Source: Escallonia rubra (Eukaryota > Streptophyta > Magnoliopsida > Escalloniales > Escalloniaceae). From it: a DNA stretch of 64,000 bases. The notes below the pieces were generated by a model that searched no databases, had not been told where the DNA came from, and saw only the letters and a program-made list of their open reading frames with translations. Shown here piece by piece: positions 1 through 17,690 of the stretch. Each line of letters begins with the position of its first letter. Position 1 is the first letter of the stretch. The stretch lies in the NCBI GenBank assembly GCA_033065855.1, contig JAVXUO010001228.1, positions 124,001 to 188,000 of the forward strand, given 5' to 3'. A program made the translations under genes and the position numbers.

Positions 1-937
1 TAACTTCTACACTTTATACTGCAACATTCCCATTATCTTCCCAGTGGACATAAGCAAGAGGCCGAACAATGCTAAATATCCGTGTCCATATTTTTACGCG
101 TGACAGTTTTTATATTTTATCCTTTTTTATTGTGCTGGTTGTACCTGTTTTAGGGGCTTAAATCCAAACAGTCCTTTCTGAAATGAAACATTGAAGATAT
201 TTCCAGTGAACAACTGTTTTGTGACTTGTCATAGAGAAGAAAAATTGTGGCAACTACTTTGGTGGAGATGTTGGGTGGACTTTTGTTATAAAGAGGAAGA
301 TAATAAGATCAGTTCAGAAAGAAGAATGAGTTTTTTGAATTGTCTTAAGAAGGATAAAGGTTGGTTTGAACATGAACTTGGGGATAAATGTTCACAAATA
401 TGTTCTTACAATAATGTGGTAAGAAGTTGAAGGTTTTGTTGTAGCAATATAGTTTGGCTGGTATGGCAAAGGTGTAAGAGTCTCTTCTCTCATGTAGATA
501 GAGATAGGTAGATAGAGGGGGGGGGGGGGACTTCTTGCAAGAACAATAATTCCCTTCTAAAATTGCTTTGGCTAATGATAGTTGCATGCACTTGGCTTTT
601 TATACAATCACTTGGTTTATGCTATGCTTTTGACAAAACCCTTCTAGCTGGGTACTTGACATTTTGAGCACAGTATGTAAACTGTAAGTTGTAATAGCCT
701 GGCTTGCATCTAAAACCATCTGAATTTGGATTCTGTTACTAATGCCTGGAATTCTGAAGCGCAATGTGCTTGCTTAACAAATAGGGGATATGATCAATAA
801 ATGTAATTGTCTACATTAGGTTCACACTAAATAGTTTATATGAGTTTCAGTGTGGCTACATCAAGACATCATTATCATTCTTACTTTCTTTTGTTCAAAG
901 CACAACTTCTTATGCTGCTGAATATGTCATATGACAG
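1..937. other. Probable intron of the phosphate carrier gene
   Basis: No carrier-like or other recognisable coding sequence is visible. The stretch is AT-rich, has a poly-G run near 517-529, and ends in a usable acceptor (AG at 936-937). It is best read as intron leading into the exon at 938, but an unrecognised upstream exon cannot be excluded. Confidence 0.5.
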
Positions 938-2228
938 TCTCTATGATAATGTTTTCAACCTTTGAGCATTCGGTGGACCTGATATATCGTGATCTAATTC
1001 AAAGAAGAAAGCAAGATTGCTCGAGAGGCCAACAACTTGGTGTGACTTGTCTGGCAGCCTATGCAGCTGGAGCTGTTGGTACCATAGTTTCTAATCCTGC
1101 TGATAATATCGTCTCTTCGCTTTATAACAGAAAGGCTGATACTGTGTTGCAGGTACTGCCTCTAAGCCAAACTATCCTCTGCAAAGTTACAGATAGGAAT
1201 TGACTCCACTAAGGAAAACACTTATCCAACCATGTAGTCTTGGAACTTCAAAGCATACCATTTCTCTCTTTTTTAGTTTCATCTCAGATGGTTTGACCTC
1301 AAGCTCTTTCACAGAAGATATGGCTGAGTTGTTGGCCATTCTCAATTTACTCTATAGATTAATATCGGTAGATCCAGTTTAGTTCCGATCGTGGTTGCAG
1401 CCCCTTCTGATGAATTACTTAATGTGATTAGTGGCACTTCTGGCAACACCTTTAGTTAAAGTTTTCTTCATAAAAAAGATCATTAACCAACCGGAGAGGA
1501 GCCATTTTGAATGTCTATTAATTCCTTCTTATGGTATCTTGTTTTGGTATCCTGTTTTTCAGGCTGCAAAGAACATTGGGCTCGTCAATTTGTTTACTAG
1601 GAGTCTTCCTATCCGAATCATGCTTGTGGGGCCTGTTGTGACTCTCCAGTGGTTCTTCTATGACACAATTAAGATGATGAGTGGACTGTAAGTGTATTTC
1701 TCTTGATTTTAAATTAATTAATTGCGGGTCTTGAGTTCCATAATTCTCAGAATATTAGGGGTACTAGACAGAATACACTGTTTGCTGTTTTGTCTTTCTC
1801 TGACGGTAAGGGGTCTCCTAATCATGTGACGAGGATAAAAGAGTATCTTGAAATAACAATTGGAGCAACTGCAAGAACTGCTTGTTTGAAAGTTACTTCT
1901 TCATTTATTGCCTACGATACACTGGAAGTAAAGTACGGCTATTTAACCATAGTCCAAAACCATATATGCTATGTCTGAACACAAAATGAACTTTTTTGCG
2001 CTCGCTCTCTCTCTCTCTCATAAAAAATATATGTGCTGGGGAGTTTAAGGAATTACCATAAAGGTTTTTTTTTTTTTTTGGTTTGCATCTCACAATCTTT
2101 TAAGCCTTCTGGTCAACGATAGGCATCTGAATGAAACGTTTAACCCCTTGTTTTCTGAATATGGATTACATGTGAATTTTAGGCCGACTAGCGGAGGGCT
2201 TAGCAGGCATCTGGAAGCAATAAACTGA
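938..2228 (+). CDS. Mitochondrial phosphate carrier (PHT3/MPT family), 3' part only
   Basis: Three exons encode the C-terminal part of a mitochondrial carrier: 938-1152, 1563-1687 and 2183-2228 (stop TGA 2226-2228). Introns are GT-AG and the phases join (CT plus G gives Leu before PTSGG). Seen: FSTFEHSVDLIY, then QQLGVTCLAAYAAGAVGT, NPADNIVSSLYN, then NIGLVNLFTRSLPIRI and TLQWFFYDTIKMMSGL. These match the last repeat of the three-repeat SLC25A3-like phosphate carriers, which import phosphate across the inner mitochondrial membrane for ATP synthesis. The PADNIVS stretch is the degenerate P-x-[DE]-x-x carrier signature. By memory it is nearest the Arabidopsis MPT1-like (PHT3;3) branch; the branch is uncertain. 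The exon carrying repeats 1 and 2 must lie left of the window, since 1-937 holds no carrier sequence. The C-terminus SRHLEAIN is variable in the family. Confidence 0.88.
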
Positions 2229-4240
2229 CCAGCATATACGGATGAGAATCAGCAATTTGATCTGTTTATTCTTCAAGGCGCTTTGGAAATTTGCTGAAAT
2301 CAAGGGTAATGATACATCTGTCCTCGAAAGGTTAATGTGACTTGTTTGTGGAATCTACGGAGCTATATGAAGATTTGCAGGTCTTGGCCATAGCATATTA
2401 TAAGATTTTGTCTGTAGAATCTAGATGCTAGAGGTAAAATGCATATATGAATACCATTTATGCTTTTTGTGTAACAGAACTAGCAGAGACTATATTTTAC
2501 TTGGTCTATTTCTGCAGTTGATTCTCTGGGTATTAACTGGCCAAGGGTTAGCCTCAGAAGATCAATTTATGTTCAGGCAGTGATGATTTATTTATGATCA
2601 CGACATTGATTTGGTTAATAATCACCCTGTTTATGCGGGACGCTTTGATTGGATGGCTTTATTGCAAAAAAGAAGTGAAGCTTTCGTCCTTCATGCAATC
2701 ATGGAGGAAAATGGTGGGCTCTGTCTATTTACTTTTTTTTTTTTGGGCGTAATCTACGTATGAGATTTCTTGAAAGGTATAACTTTTGACGGTTTAAACC
2801 TTGTTGTGGGTAAGAGGCACTAAAGAAAGTGGCGGCGAAGAGATGGAAGATTAGTGGGATTGGTGCATGCCATGGAGATGGAGTGCGTAAGATGAGGGGA
2901 GGGGGAACAGATATTTAGGGAACTTGGCTTGAACTGAAAGCGACCGACATAGATGTAGCAGGTGAAGGTCCATGTGATGTGAAGGCCCATCATGCCATGC
3001 CATGCCGTGCTGTGAGTCGAAATGAAAAAGTTCTGAATGATGTCATAGCTGCACTGGGGATTGGGATTTCTTATTATAATCATGGGTTACAGTAGGTAGG
3101 TACTGTACCAAGTAATGTGAGAGGGGGAAGAGAGTTCCCCCTCTCACATTGCTGGGTTGTAACACATGGTTACAGCAGGGGATCCATGTACTGGGAGTCA
3201 AAAAGAGCCCATGTGTTCCAATTGGTCACCGCCCTCGTAGGCTACGGCTGCTGTGGTTGAATGTTGACGGGTCCCCCTCCCTCCCTGCATGCCTTTAGAA
3301 TTTTCTTTTTCTTTGAGAGGGCTGGGGTGGGCTTGTAAGTAAGTTTGATACGTTTCACTGCAGTATGCTTATGAGCTTTGAACTCCTCGAGAGTCTCACT
3401 CTTGTATCTTTACTCCACATTGGAGTGGCCTCTGGTTGGTAGTCCTAAAACTCTCTTCTTGGCCCTTCTCCGTGTCCTGCCCTCCCAGGGTGCACAACTC
3501 ACTTATATGTCCAGATTGATCTAACTGTTTTCCTGGTAATTTAAAGCATCCAACTTTCTCCACATATACATTTTTTTAATCTTTTGTGGGGGTAACAATG
3601 AACTTAGCCGAGCTTCCAACTCTTGACTCCTATTGTCAACACTTGTTGCTAGCGATGGAAAGGGCAAGAGATAAGCGTGAGTCAAACATAAGCAGACCAA
3701 GGAAACCGTGGGACCAGTAGATATATATATTATTATGGGACTGAGAGTAAGATGAAGGGCACAAAATTTTTTAATTGTTACTCTCTCTATGTACTATGTA
3801 GTATATACAGTATACATGTAATAAGAATAGTCTCGAATGGACCCTTGCCTTTTATTAGTGCCACTTTATTTTGATTTGATTTAATTTGGTGTAGTCGCCC
3901 CAGAATCTAAAACTAATTTTGGTGAAAAAATAAGGAGGAAATCGCGTGACCCATCATCATCATTGTCGTTAATTTAAAGATGTGGTGGGAGATGGTGGTG
4001 GTCTAGATTTGAAGAGTCCGAAGTTTACTCACCCCCACTCCCACGTTCTACAAGTCATATACTCCTTTGACATCTTCCTTCCTACATAATCAAGTAGATT
4101 ATTGCTGGTAATCCTTCGAAAGATTAGAGACTGTAGAAGGCAAGCGTCGGCGGTCGGTTTTTTTTAATAATAAAAAAAAACTCTTTTTTTTTTGGGAGAA
4201 TAATAATAAAAATATTGATATTGTTATAGGGAAAGGGGGC
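2229..4240. other. Intergenic region between phosphate carrier and CPK
   Basis: The left end should be the 3' UTR of the carrier. The rest shows no recognisable gene. It holds a perfect 16-bp-arm hairpin (3114-3150), a short AT tract near 3721-3730 and scattered homopolymers. Small open frames here look like chance. Confidence 0.5.
3114..3150. repeat. Perfect inverted repeat, 16-bp arms, 5-nt loop
   Basis: Positions 3114-3129 are the exact reverse complement of 3135-3150, with GAGAG between. The arms are rich in G on one strand and C on the other. No transposon termini or target duplication were found around it. It could be the core of a small foldback element or a transcribed hairpin; nothing decides between these. 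Confidence 0.75.
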
Positions 4241-5048
4241 GAGGGTGGTGAATAGCAGATTAGCAGGGCACTTTATATCCAACATCGTGGTCGGGAGACG
4301 TCCGATCTTTCGCAGCAGCAGCAACAGCAGCGGAGAGAGAGGGAGGGAGGGAATTCGTCTACCGTCCGTTTCCGAAGTAAAGACTGTAGAAAGCAAGGGA
4401 GAAGCAGCAAAGAAAGCTGTGGATAAAGTCAATAGACGATTGAGCCAGCCACAGCCAGCCAGCCAGCCATCTAGCCACAGAGAGAGAGAGAGAGAGAGAA
4501 TTAGCGAAAAGGTGCGCTTTTGCAAATTTCATCAACACCTTTCTTTCTTTCTATTCCGTGTGTGTCTCATCGGTTTTCTCCCCCTCTTCTGGTACTGGAT
4601 CTCTCTCCCCTCTTTCTTTCTCCTATTCACGTATCTATCTATCTATCTATATGTTTAAACATCTTTAGTACTTGCTTGCATCCATGTATGCCATCATGCT
4701 AATTCATCGCTTTGCCATCTGACTGCCTTTTGACTTTGGTTTTCTTTGGATTCCTTTATTCCCCCGATCCGATTCAACATTCTCTCCCCCTTTTTACCTA
4801 ACAACATTGCTCAATTCCTTGTTCTTTTCCCAAGAATCACACCACTCCAATTATTCATCGTTTGGCAAAATCAATAAAATTTTCATCTTCAAGTTTGAGA
4901 TCTGATCGCACCTTGCTCTCTTTGTGGTCTGATTCTTTTTCCCCTAATTTTTCAGTATATTATTTTGATGAAAAGGACGACACTGGATGAGGAAGGGTCT
5001 GTGAAGCATTCATTCTAGGGGAGATTGCAGGGAGCTGTTGATTGTTTC
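4241..5048 (+). promoter_or_regulatory. Probable 5' leader of the CPK gene
   Basis: Pyrimidine-rich DNA with a (GA)n tract (about 4481-4499), a short TCTA tetranucleotide run near 4631-4649 and many C/T blocks. Such tracts are common in long plant 5' UTRs. The transcription start cannot be placed from sequence. Upstream in-frame codons before 5049 include no ATG, which supports the chosen start. Confidence 0.4.
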
Positions 5049-9910
<4,862 letters not shown>

Positions 9911-12900
9911 CTTTCAAAATAGACGAGTCGTCCACAGGTATTTTCAACTTCGAACTCTCTATTGTTGGTGAATAGAAGTAACGGAGATCTGAAAGATATT
10001 TCTTATGTTTTCAATTCAACATCACTTCTCTTGTAAGCATGAAATTGAAAGTTGATGACGATATGAGGATCTTCAGTCTCTGAATATGGAAATGCAGTAA
10101 ATTGTTGCATAGTTGGTATAGGAATGTAAGATCATATCTAAGAGACATTCTGTGGCTAATACTAGTCTTTCTGGCTTACTATACGACAGGTGAGAAACAC
10201 TACATTTTTTCCATCTCAGATACACATAAGAAGTTTCTTTGAACTCAGAAAGAGACAATAAGAAATGAATGTTCATATGGAGCGAACAAATGATAGGTTA
10301 GCTGCAATGTTTTGTGGTGGTAGGGTGGTTGTCACTTGGCAAGGAACCTCGAGATTGAAGTCCATGTTTTGATTTAATTTGCATCTAAAATGAAGTTGGA
10401 GATGGTATATGACCAATTATCAAGAAGCCTTTCCAGCTTTGCCACTCCGACCAGGATCCTTTGCTGTACAGTATTTATGTTGTAACAGTTTTAGTAACAA
10501 AAGATTGCTACTAAAAGTGCTTTGTCGCTGATGTTAATAATTATAGTGACAATCTTTCGTCGCTAAAATACATTTAGCGACATTTTTCTATTACAGAAGG
10601 GGTGCTGTACGGCAGAGATCCTAATCCCACTCCGATTAGGATCCTTTGCTGTAATAGCTGGTATGCATTTTGATGAGAAAGGAGGTGAGTTGGCAATATA
10701 GTACACCCAGTGGACTCAGGTTGAGTAGTTCATCCAAATTACTTTGATTTTTTTGTTTATACTAGCTCAAGGAGATAGTGCAGAAATATTGTGTTCGCCC
10801 ATACACAATTTTCTGGTAATTACTTAATAGGTGCATTTCTAAGGAACCAGTCTGCTGGATATGTCATCCAATACTGGGTAACTTTTGATTCATTTTCACT
10901 TTGCCTTTTACTTTGCCAGATTTATGTGTGTTTTCAAGACACCGACTTTATTGTGCAATGATCCGAGTCAAAAAGGGAAAAGATGCTCCCATGCTCGGAA
11001 AAAGAAATTTACAATGCTTTGGGATACGGTTGGTGTATGTTGGCACGTTATTTTTGTTTGTTCTTTGGAATCCATTTGTTCTTTTGTGCATGTTTTTCCT
11101 TGTGTTCTGGTGTTACAGTGATAGAATCAACGCTTTATTATATGTGAAGATTATCGATAATTATTTTGCATCGTTTTACATTTGACATAGTAAGTACCCG
11201 TAGATTTGCATTTGTCGAGTCTCTGAAATTTTCTGCCGTCATCCATAATGCGGCTCTTTAAACATTTGCAGGTTGTACAGCAAAAACAAAATAGGCTGTT
11301 TGGCGGGCAAGCTCTAGAAATTTTGTTGTGGATGAATTTGAATTACCGAGGTTCAGTGGTGCAGCCTTCACTGGTCATGAGCTTTAAATTGCTTTGTAAA
11401 CTCGAGTGTGAAGTACTACAGCGATTCAAATTGCTAACTGGTTGTGTTCTGTACTAGTGGCTTTGTGGTCTTAGTTGATGCCTTCCCACATCAGACTTTG
11501 CATTGTCGACTAATTAAGAGTGTAGATCATTTTCTTTTTTCTCCTTATGGTTTTTGGTGTAATTTACAAGGACCAAAAATATACCAGCTTTTAGTGTTAT
11601 GTGGAGGAAGGAGACGGCACCGTGACTGTTTATCTCATCGTTGCTTATTATTAATGTTTTTATTCAGCGCAACTGTTTAATGTACCTTCTCATATGCTTT
11701 TAGTTACACGAAGAGTTCTCTACAAATTTTCTATTATCAGTAAATTAAAAGGAAAAACCAAATGATTCCCTCGATAGGCAAACTCATGGCATGGTGGTGG
11801 TGACGGATGTTAACCGGCACCCTTATTGACGCCGATCGGGAGACTATTGTTTCTAGTCATGATGTTGCATCGACAAAGTAACAAAGCACACGTCGGGTGT
11901 AAGAGTGGATGCTGCAAGATTTTTGTTATGAGGCTAGACTAGATGGTTGTCAGGCCTTTCGGCTTTCGGGTTAATTGAAGTAAGAACTAAGGTGTGAGAG
12001 AGGACAAGAAATCGGGCAAGGTTTTTCAGTTGATGTATCTAGATCCATCAAGGTGAACCTTGGCGTTAATTTTTGCTCTGCTTTAGGTTCACCGGATTTT
12101 TAGTTTTACGTGAAAGTCTTTAGGACCCGACAGGTTATTTTAGGATAGGCCCAAGTGTAGAATACGTTAGTTCATTGTAAACTGTCCAGTACCCATTAGG
12201 TACTACTTTTTATTTATTTGACCTTTGCGGTCACTTATTCTATAGAATCACAGGAATATCGTGATCTAGTGTTTACTAGTTTTGCCCCTTAGCAACTGAA
12301 GAACTCTGTAATCTCTTTATATCAATTCGGTTCTCCTATTTACCAAAAGAGAAAAAAAGGAACTCATGGCATTGGAATTACCATCAAACATCAAGCAGAT
12401 TACAGAATTCTACTCCGATAGCAGGTAAGAAGGTACTGGGATAAAAGGATGCACGTTTCCGGTCACCGCATACTATGGCAACAATGTTGGGAGGAGAGAG
12501 GCAGATTGTCATTAATGGTAGCTTCCACAGCATGAAGGCTATGACATACATACATTCCTACTTCTGGAACAAGTAGAGGCAAAAAATGATCCAGCAAAAA
12601 CCTGCATAGCTGCAGATAAACAAATTTTTACACTTGCCTGGGGACCTCTTTCAAACTAATAGTACATTCTCTACTGCACTCCTATATTTGTAGTATAATC
12701 TGACTTGGATTACAGTTCCTTGCTCTTACAATGCCGACAAGTGGTTTTTGCTAATAGGAACCAGAATATTAGACTATTGCTTTGCCAGAAAGGTTCTAAT
12801 ACTAGTGTGTCACACTCACAGCCGCAGTTTCGCAAGCAGTTGCAATTTCCTGCAAAAGAGTCAATATAAACAAAAACGTCATGATTTGTATGCGGCTAGA

Positions 12901-14080
12901 GAAAACTCTAGGAGCCTCGTCTTGAAAGAGTGATAAACTCAGAAACGGAAGTTAACACACACAACAGGAAAAAATTGTAACGCAGGCGTGAATGAAAGTC
13001 CTGCATCTTAGGTAAGAAGGTCACAGTTCTGATCTAACTTCCACCTTTTTACTTGGGAGGTATGCATCTCACTCTAAGGTATCCGTGAAGCCACAATATC
13101 ACGTTCTTATTCTTTACAAGAAGGCATTTTATTCAAGGAAAATCTGTAATAAGTTAATAAGAGTAATTCGTTAGGAATCTCAACCTTGTCCAAAAAGATA
13201 TTCCCCAAAATTATGTGAAACTTTGGTCCAAGTGTTTTGAACCAGTGTGACATGGATGTTTTGAAAAGATGATTCCAAAATGACATGGCCACGTAAATAC
13301 TTGGTTAAGGTTGGGATCCCTTGCATAACTCTTACTGGAGACTAATAGCATGCATCGGAAGCATAAGTTCAGTTCATTAAGCTTTTGCTCAAACAGCATG
13401 ACCCCTCAACTAATGCCCAACTTGCCATCCGGAAACCAAAAGTGGCCGACAAAAGTGGCGCAACAATAGAGAAGCCGACTCTAACCCCATTCATCTTATC
13501 ATCTAGGAGCTGAATTTTAATTGTATGTTACCAAAACCCTCGCACACTTGCTTAACAACATGAGAACTCTTGCCACTCACACTTCGTGGTATTATGTCCA
13601 GCAGGTTTATGTCCAAAAGATCTTCATATGTGGGTGAGATGGGTCATTTTAGCTTGCCAAGTTCCGACAAAAATCCAATGGTTGCACTGGCGGACCAGAA
13701 AGTAACCCAGTTGGTCAGTTGGCCTATACATAATGTTGAGTTTTATATGCAATAAACCATGCTTTTTGCTTTTCATTAATCCATAAGCAGAATAAGACTC
13801 ATCTAGCAGCGGCCAGGCGTGGATCAATATGCTCATCTAGGCAAGCCGATGATTGAATATCGATAAGAACCAATTAAACAAGTCTAAACTTTCTTGAAGG
13901 TTGATCAATCGCAAGTAAAGATTTTCCTCCCTCCATCCCGAATTATAGTCTCCTGACAACTCAAGTATTTTAAAGGCAACTACCCCTTCAATAGATTGAC
14001 AGTTGCGTTGGCATGATAGTGGTAATAGATGGTGACATAATGATGGCATTTGCAACATCATATGATTATATAGTTTTTAT
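9911..14080. other. CPK 3' UTR followed by long intergenic region
   Basis: The first few hundred bases should be the CPK 3' UTR. Beyond that I see no convincing gene on either strand. A 27-bp direct repeat with two mismatches lies at 10442-10468 and 10627-10653; between the copies are GTCGCTAAA/TTTAGCGAC-type motifs in both orientations, which suggests a small degraded transposon. At 13928-13950 one MITE-type terminus (CTCCCTCCATCCCG) stands alone. The last exon of the minus-strand gene upstream may also lie in the right part of this stretch. Confidence 0.45.
10442..10653. repeat. Direct repeats bracketing a GTCGCTAA-motif segment
   Basis: Two 27-bp copies (10442-10468, 10627-10653) differ at two bases and share AGGATCCTTTGCTGTA exactly. 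The 158 bases between them contain GTCGCTAAA and TTTAGCGAC in inverted orientation. This may be a relic MITE with its target region duplicated. No clean termini are visible. Confidence 0.5.
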
Positions 14081-14200
14081 TTAGACATTGCGCTCAGGAG
14101 AGAATGAAGTTCTGGAAGAGGAAGTAACCAAGAAGTCCGGAGCTACTGGCATGTTGACGATAAACAACAAGAAACAAATAACACTACATAGATTACTTGC

Positions 14201-16481
14201 CTTCAACTCTGCATTACTTGAGAAGATGCATTTTGATGTGATGGCACGTCCTTGATCTAACAGCCATCCCACCTCACAGCATGTTTCCCCATCTTCTCTT
14301 TCTTTGAGCGAACACCACAAATTCTTGGGGAGCAATATGAGATTGCACCCATCTCTTGCAGACTTCTCTACAGAATCGTCTAGAAGTGGTTGAAGAATGT
14401 TCTGATGATCAAGATTACACATTCAGATTAGGAATGGAGTCATATCCTATAAATAAATCGCTCGGGTCAACTGGTCAAGTATTAGTAATTAAGATGCAAA
14501 ATCTCAATTACACAGAATCAGATCAATAAGGAATCACACACAACCAAACAACAGATGCATAGGCTGCATTGAGAACTTGAAGTATGTGTAAAAGAACATA
14601 CTAGGACACTTGAATGAAGCTTGTATCCAAAAAGATTAGGGACGCTTCAGATATCCTCTTTGCACTCTGTTTCCATTACCCCTTTCTTTCCTCTTTCATC
14701 AATTCAACTTTCTGTGCCAAATTTGTTTGATATCGTTATCAATAGTGTCTTTAATTTTCTTTGGCTGTTTCTGGAAAAGAATTTTGCCCCAGTCTTTTAG
14801 AAAAAACAATGTTTTCTAATAGTCGAAGACGGAACAGAACAGTAAACCAGCATGTTTTTCATACCAAATATAAACTTAACAACAAAAACTAAGAAGCAAA
14901 AGTGAATCAAATGGGGCTGCACTTCTCCCTCGACATCTTAAGAGGATTCAATACATATAAGAAATAAGCTATCCACGCATTCATTGCTAAAACACCTCTT
15001 CAGTTACCCCATGAACAAGATCTAACTCATTGCTGCAGCTAGTACTAAAAAAATTCGAGTGAAACGGATAAGAATTATTGGTATAGCAATTCAAAAAGGT
15101 ATTCTAATTTGTTAACAAAAAGTTTATTACCTAAAAAAAGAAGCAGTAGGGAGAAGGGGAAATCTTGTGAACTCACGTTTTGAGAATTTTGGAAGCGGGC
15201 AACAGCATTTAGGCCTTGCCAAACACCAGTAATTTGTGAACTTTTCAAGGCATCAGTGGCAGCAAATGTAGAATCACGGATAGCACATCCACCAAGTTGT
15301 TCCCCATTTCTGAAGGGCCCGTACCACTGCTCAACGAAGACTTTGATGTTCTGTAACACCAACTTGGCGTTTTCAGCACGGAGAACCTGAATGATCCGCA
15401 CGCGTGATTCTCGATTCTGAGGATCAACCAAGCAGTGCTCCAACTCAAAAAGTCTAAACGTGGGATGATCCTTTGCAGGCCACACAGCTACGTAACCTCC
15501 GCTGGACTGATACGCAAAGGAAGAAACAATATTAGCTGCACCTCCTATGGTTCTCTCATCGATGCTGTACCGAGTGGCAGCATCGGCTTCACATCCGACG
15601 GTTGGAAGCAGCTTAATTAACTTGTACACGGCAACGAAATCCTCAGGTTCAGCAAGAGTGGGGCACTGAATCTGCCAATCAAACACCTTAACCTCCCACT
15701 CCCGGTAAGCTTCGGGAACAACATTTTCGGGAAGTTCAGCAGGTTTGCCTTCCCTTGAAAAATCTGCACCATACCCATCCCACTCACCAGACACGTTCCT
15801 CGCGAATTGGGACCAGACTTAACCACATAAAAAGCAAAACTAAGGTCATCGTACAAAATAGCAAAACTTTCAAAACAAACTTGATACCACATTTTTGCAC
15901 GTAGGTTTATGTCTGATGATCTCGTTTCCAGTGAATTGTGTGCGTGTGTCGTCAATTGGGTGTGTAGTCGATAGTGCCGTGTGAATTTTGGAGGCTGTCA
16001 CTGTGTTTCCACTTGCTTGGTCGTCAACAGGATGCATTAGAGAGGGGCGGTTACCTCCCCAAAGAAGGTCCGGTAAGGAGAATCAATCAGATGGGGACCA
16101 TAATATTAGTAGAGTAGGAAAAGAAGTTGATTAAGAAGTATCAAAAAGAAAAGGTTGTTCGTTTGAGATGTTACTGAAAGAAGGAGAAGGAGGACGGCTA
16201 AACTTACTGGCGGAAGCGACAGGTAGGGAGGTGGGGTTGTCGTCGTTTTGGTCATCACCAAGACGGGGGTGGACGCCAACGGTGTTGGCCGTGGTATTAG
16301 CAGATGCTGGAGAGAGAGCCGAGAGTACTACTTGTCGGCTGCTGCAACTGCTAGTGGTGGTGATGCAGCCACAAGTATTGAATCTGAGAGTAGCGTTACC
16401 GTTGGCGAGAGGAGCTGGAGCAAGTTTGTTTACAGGGGATGGGTAACTACCGATGATGAGGGAATTGTGGGAGATTGCCAT
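14201..16481 (-). CDS. Uncharacterised conserved plant protein, probably plastid-targeted; 3' end unresolved
   Basis: Three exons on the minus strand: 16208-16481 (ATG at 16481), 15177-15817 and 14201-14401, giving 372 codons. Phases join: A plus TC gives Ile before WSQFARNVSGEWDGYGADF. The first 90 residues are rich in Ser, Thr, Ala and Asn with few acidic residues early on, as in a chloroplast transit peptide. The body has conserved-looking blocks such as VVPEAYREWEVKVFDWQ, RYSIDERTIGG, LFELEHCLVDPQNRESR and NLWCSLKEREDGETCCEV. I believe this is a widespread green-lineage protein but cannot name it or give it a function. Exon 3 ends at AAG|GCAAGT, a consensus GC donor. The following acceptor and the C-terminus were not found; without splicing the frame would end at 14081. 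The gene is real; its end is incomplete. Confidence 0.82.
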
Positions 16482-17690
16482 TGCCGTTGCGTCTCCAATC
16501 TCGACTTGAAGCTCAACGGGATGAGGGTGGGAGACGGCCCGGGAGGGGATATTTCTTTTTCCCCCACGTACGTATAATTCCCTCTGGATACAAATGTGCG
16601 GCTGACCACGAAAATACAAGGAGAATATCCGCGCAAGTGTCGTGGGCGGACATTCCCACCTTAAAGATGAATGAAGATCAAGATCCAGCCCACTTGTTCT
16701 GCACAATCTTTACTAAGGGGTGCCGACCTTGGGTTACGAAGAAGCTTCCCCCAAATCTAAGCCCGGTGCAAACCTGAGAAGGCCATCTTTACTACGAGTA
16801 GTATCGAAGTAGGGTGTGACCGAGCTTAACCCTTTGTTGCCGAGGAAAGATGGTTCGCATGCCACGTGAGGTGCCACAAAGGATGCAGTCTGCGTTGGCT
16901 TCCAAGTAGACGAAGTGGGAGACAGCAAGGATGGAGTAAGGGCTGAGAGCAAGGCTCCACAGACAGATCGCGAGGGCTGGCAGCGCCGCGCGGGCAGGGT
17001 GACGACGAACAGGGCCAGCGGTCGACAGTCCGTCGCGGGGGTGCAGCGTCAAGAGTCCGATGTCAGGGGTCCAAATGTGTTTCTCTCACTAGAACTCCAG
17101 AGAGAATGGGTTTTAGAGAGAGAAAGTGAAATGTGGAAATGAGGGAGTCGTCATGAATAAGCTCCAGAATCCACTATATATAGGCCCAAATACGCGCGTG
17201 TCATCAGCCGACACGTGTCAGGGGGTCTCACAGTATTGATTGTCCGTCGGATTACCGGTCCCCGAGTTCGTGCCGCCCTGCCCTTGCAGCGTCCCTCTGC
17301 CTGTCTGAGGAGACTGACCACACTGCGGTAGCATGGTCAGAGTAGCCCGTTGCCCCAGCCTCCAGTCCAAGCCCTTGCTGAATCCCACGAGATGCGTCAA
17401 GAGACGCGCCGAGATCCTGGCAGCGGTGAGGGTTGCCCCTGCAGCCAACTGCTAGGCGTGCCGGACACGATGCCTTCCGAGGACCTGCTCCCGTCCCGGA
17501 GTGACTCGCGGTTCATTGCCCTGGTGGTGTCGATGATCAATGATAACATGAGCGCACATGCTATGCTTAGGGTCCGTGGCGAGGGGTCCTCGTGCCGGAG
17601 CACTACGAGCGGAGCCCCCCGTGAGTCCGTCGGGTGATTGTGCCGGCGATGGCCTTAGGGTTGTAAGCCCATCCTTGTTGCGAAGGCCGG
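16482..17690 (-). promoter_or_regulatory. 5' flank of the minus-strand gene; partly TE-like
   Basis: The first 200-250 bases next to the ATG should be leader and core promoter. Beyond about 16700 the DNA becomes GC-rich and unlike the rest of the window. On the minus strand it has a TATATATAG box (near 17171-17181) preceded by an ACACGTGT G-box palindrome (around 17211-17220) and followed by a CT-rich leader, resembling an LTR-type promoter. No matching second LTR was found, so the element type is open. Confidence 0.35.

Noticed and set aside
4124..4658. Overlapping frames on both strands upstream of the CPK gene
   Set aside because: They are built from GA/CT and CAG-type simple repeats in the probable 5' leader and have no recognisable protein features.
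10885..11680. Several hydrophobic frames on the plus strand
   Set aside because: T-rich DNA gives Phe/Leu/Val-rich chance frames; they overlap each other and have no splice or start support.
13837..14061. Minus-strand frame ending near 13837 considered as the missing last exon of the plastid-protein gene
   Set aside because: No acceptor in the right phase, and part of it overlaps a MITE-type terminus at 13928-13950.
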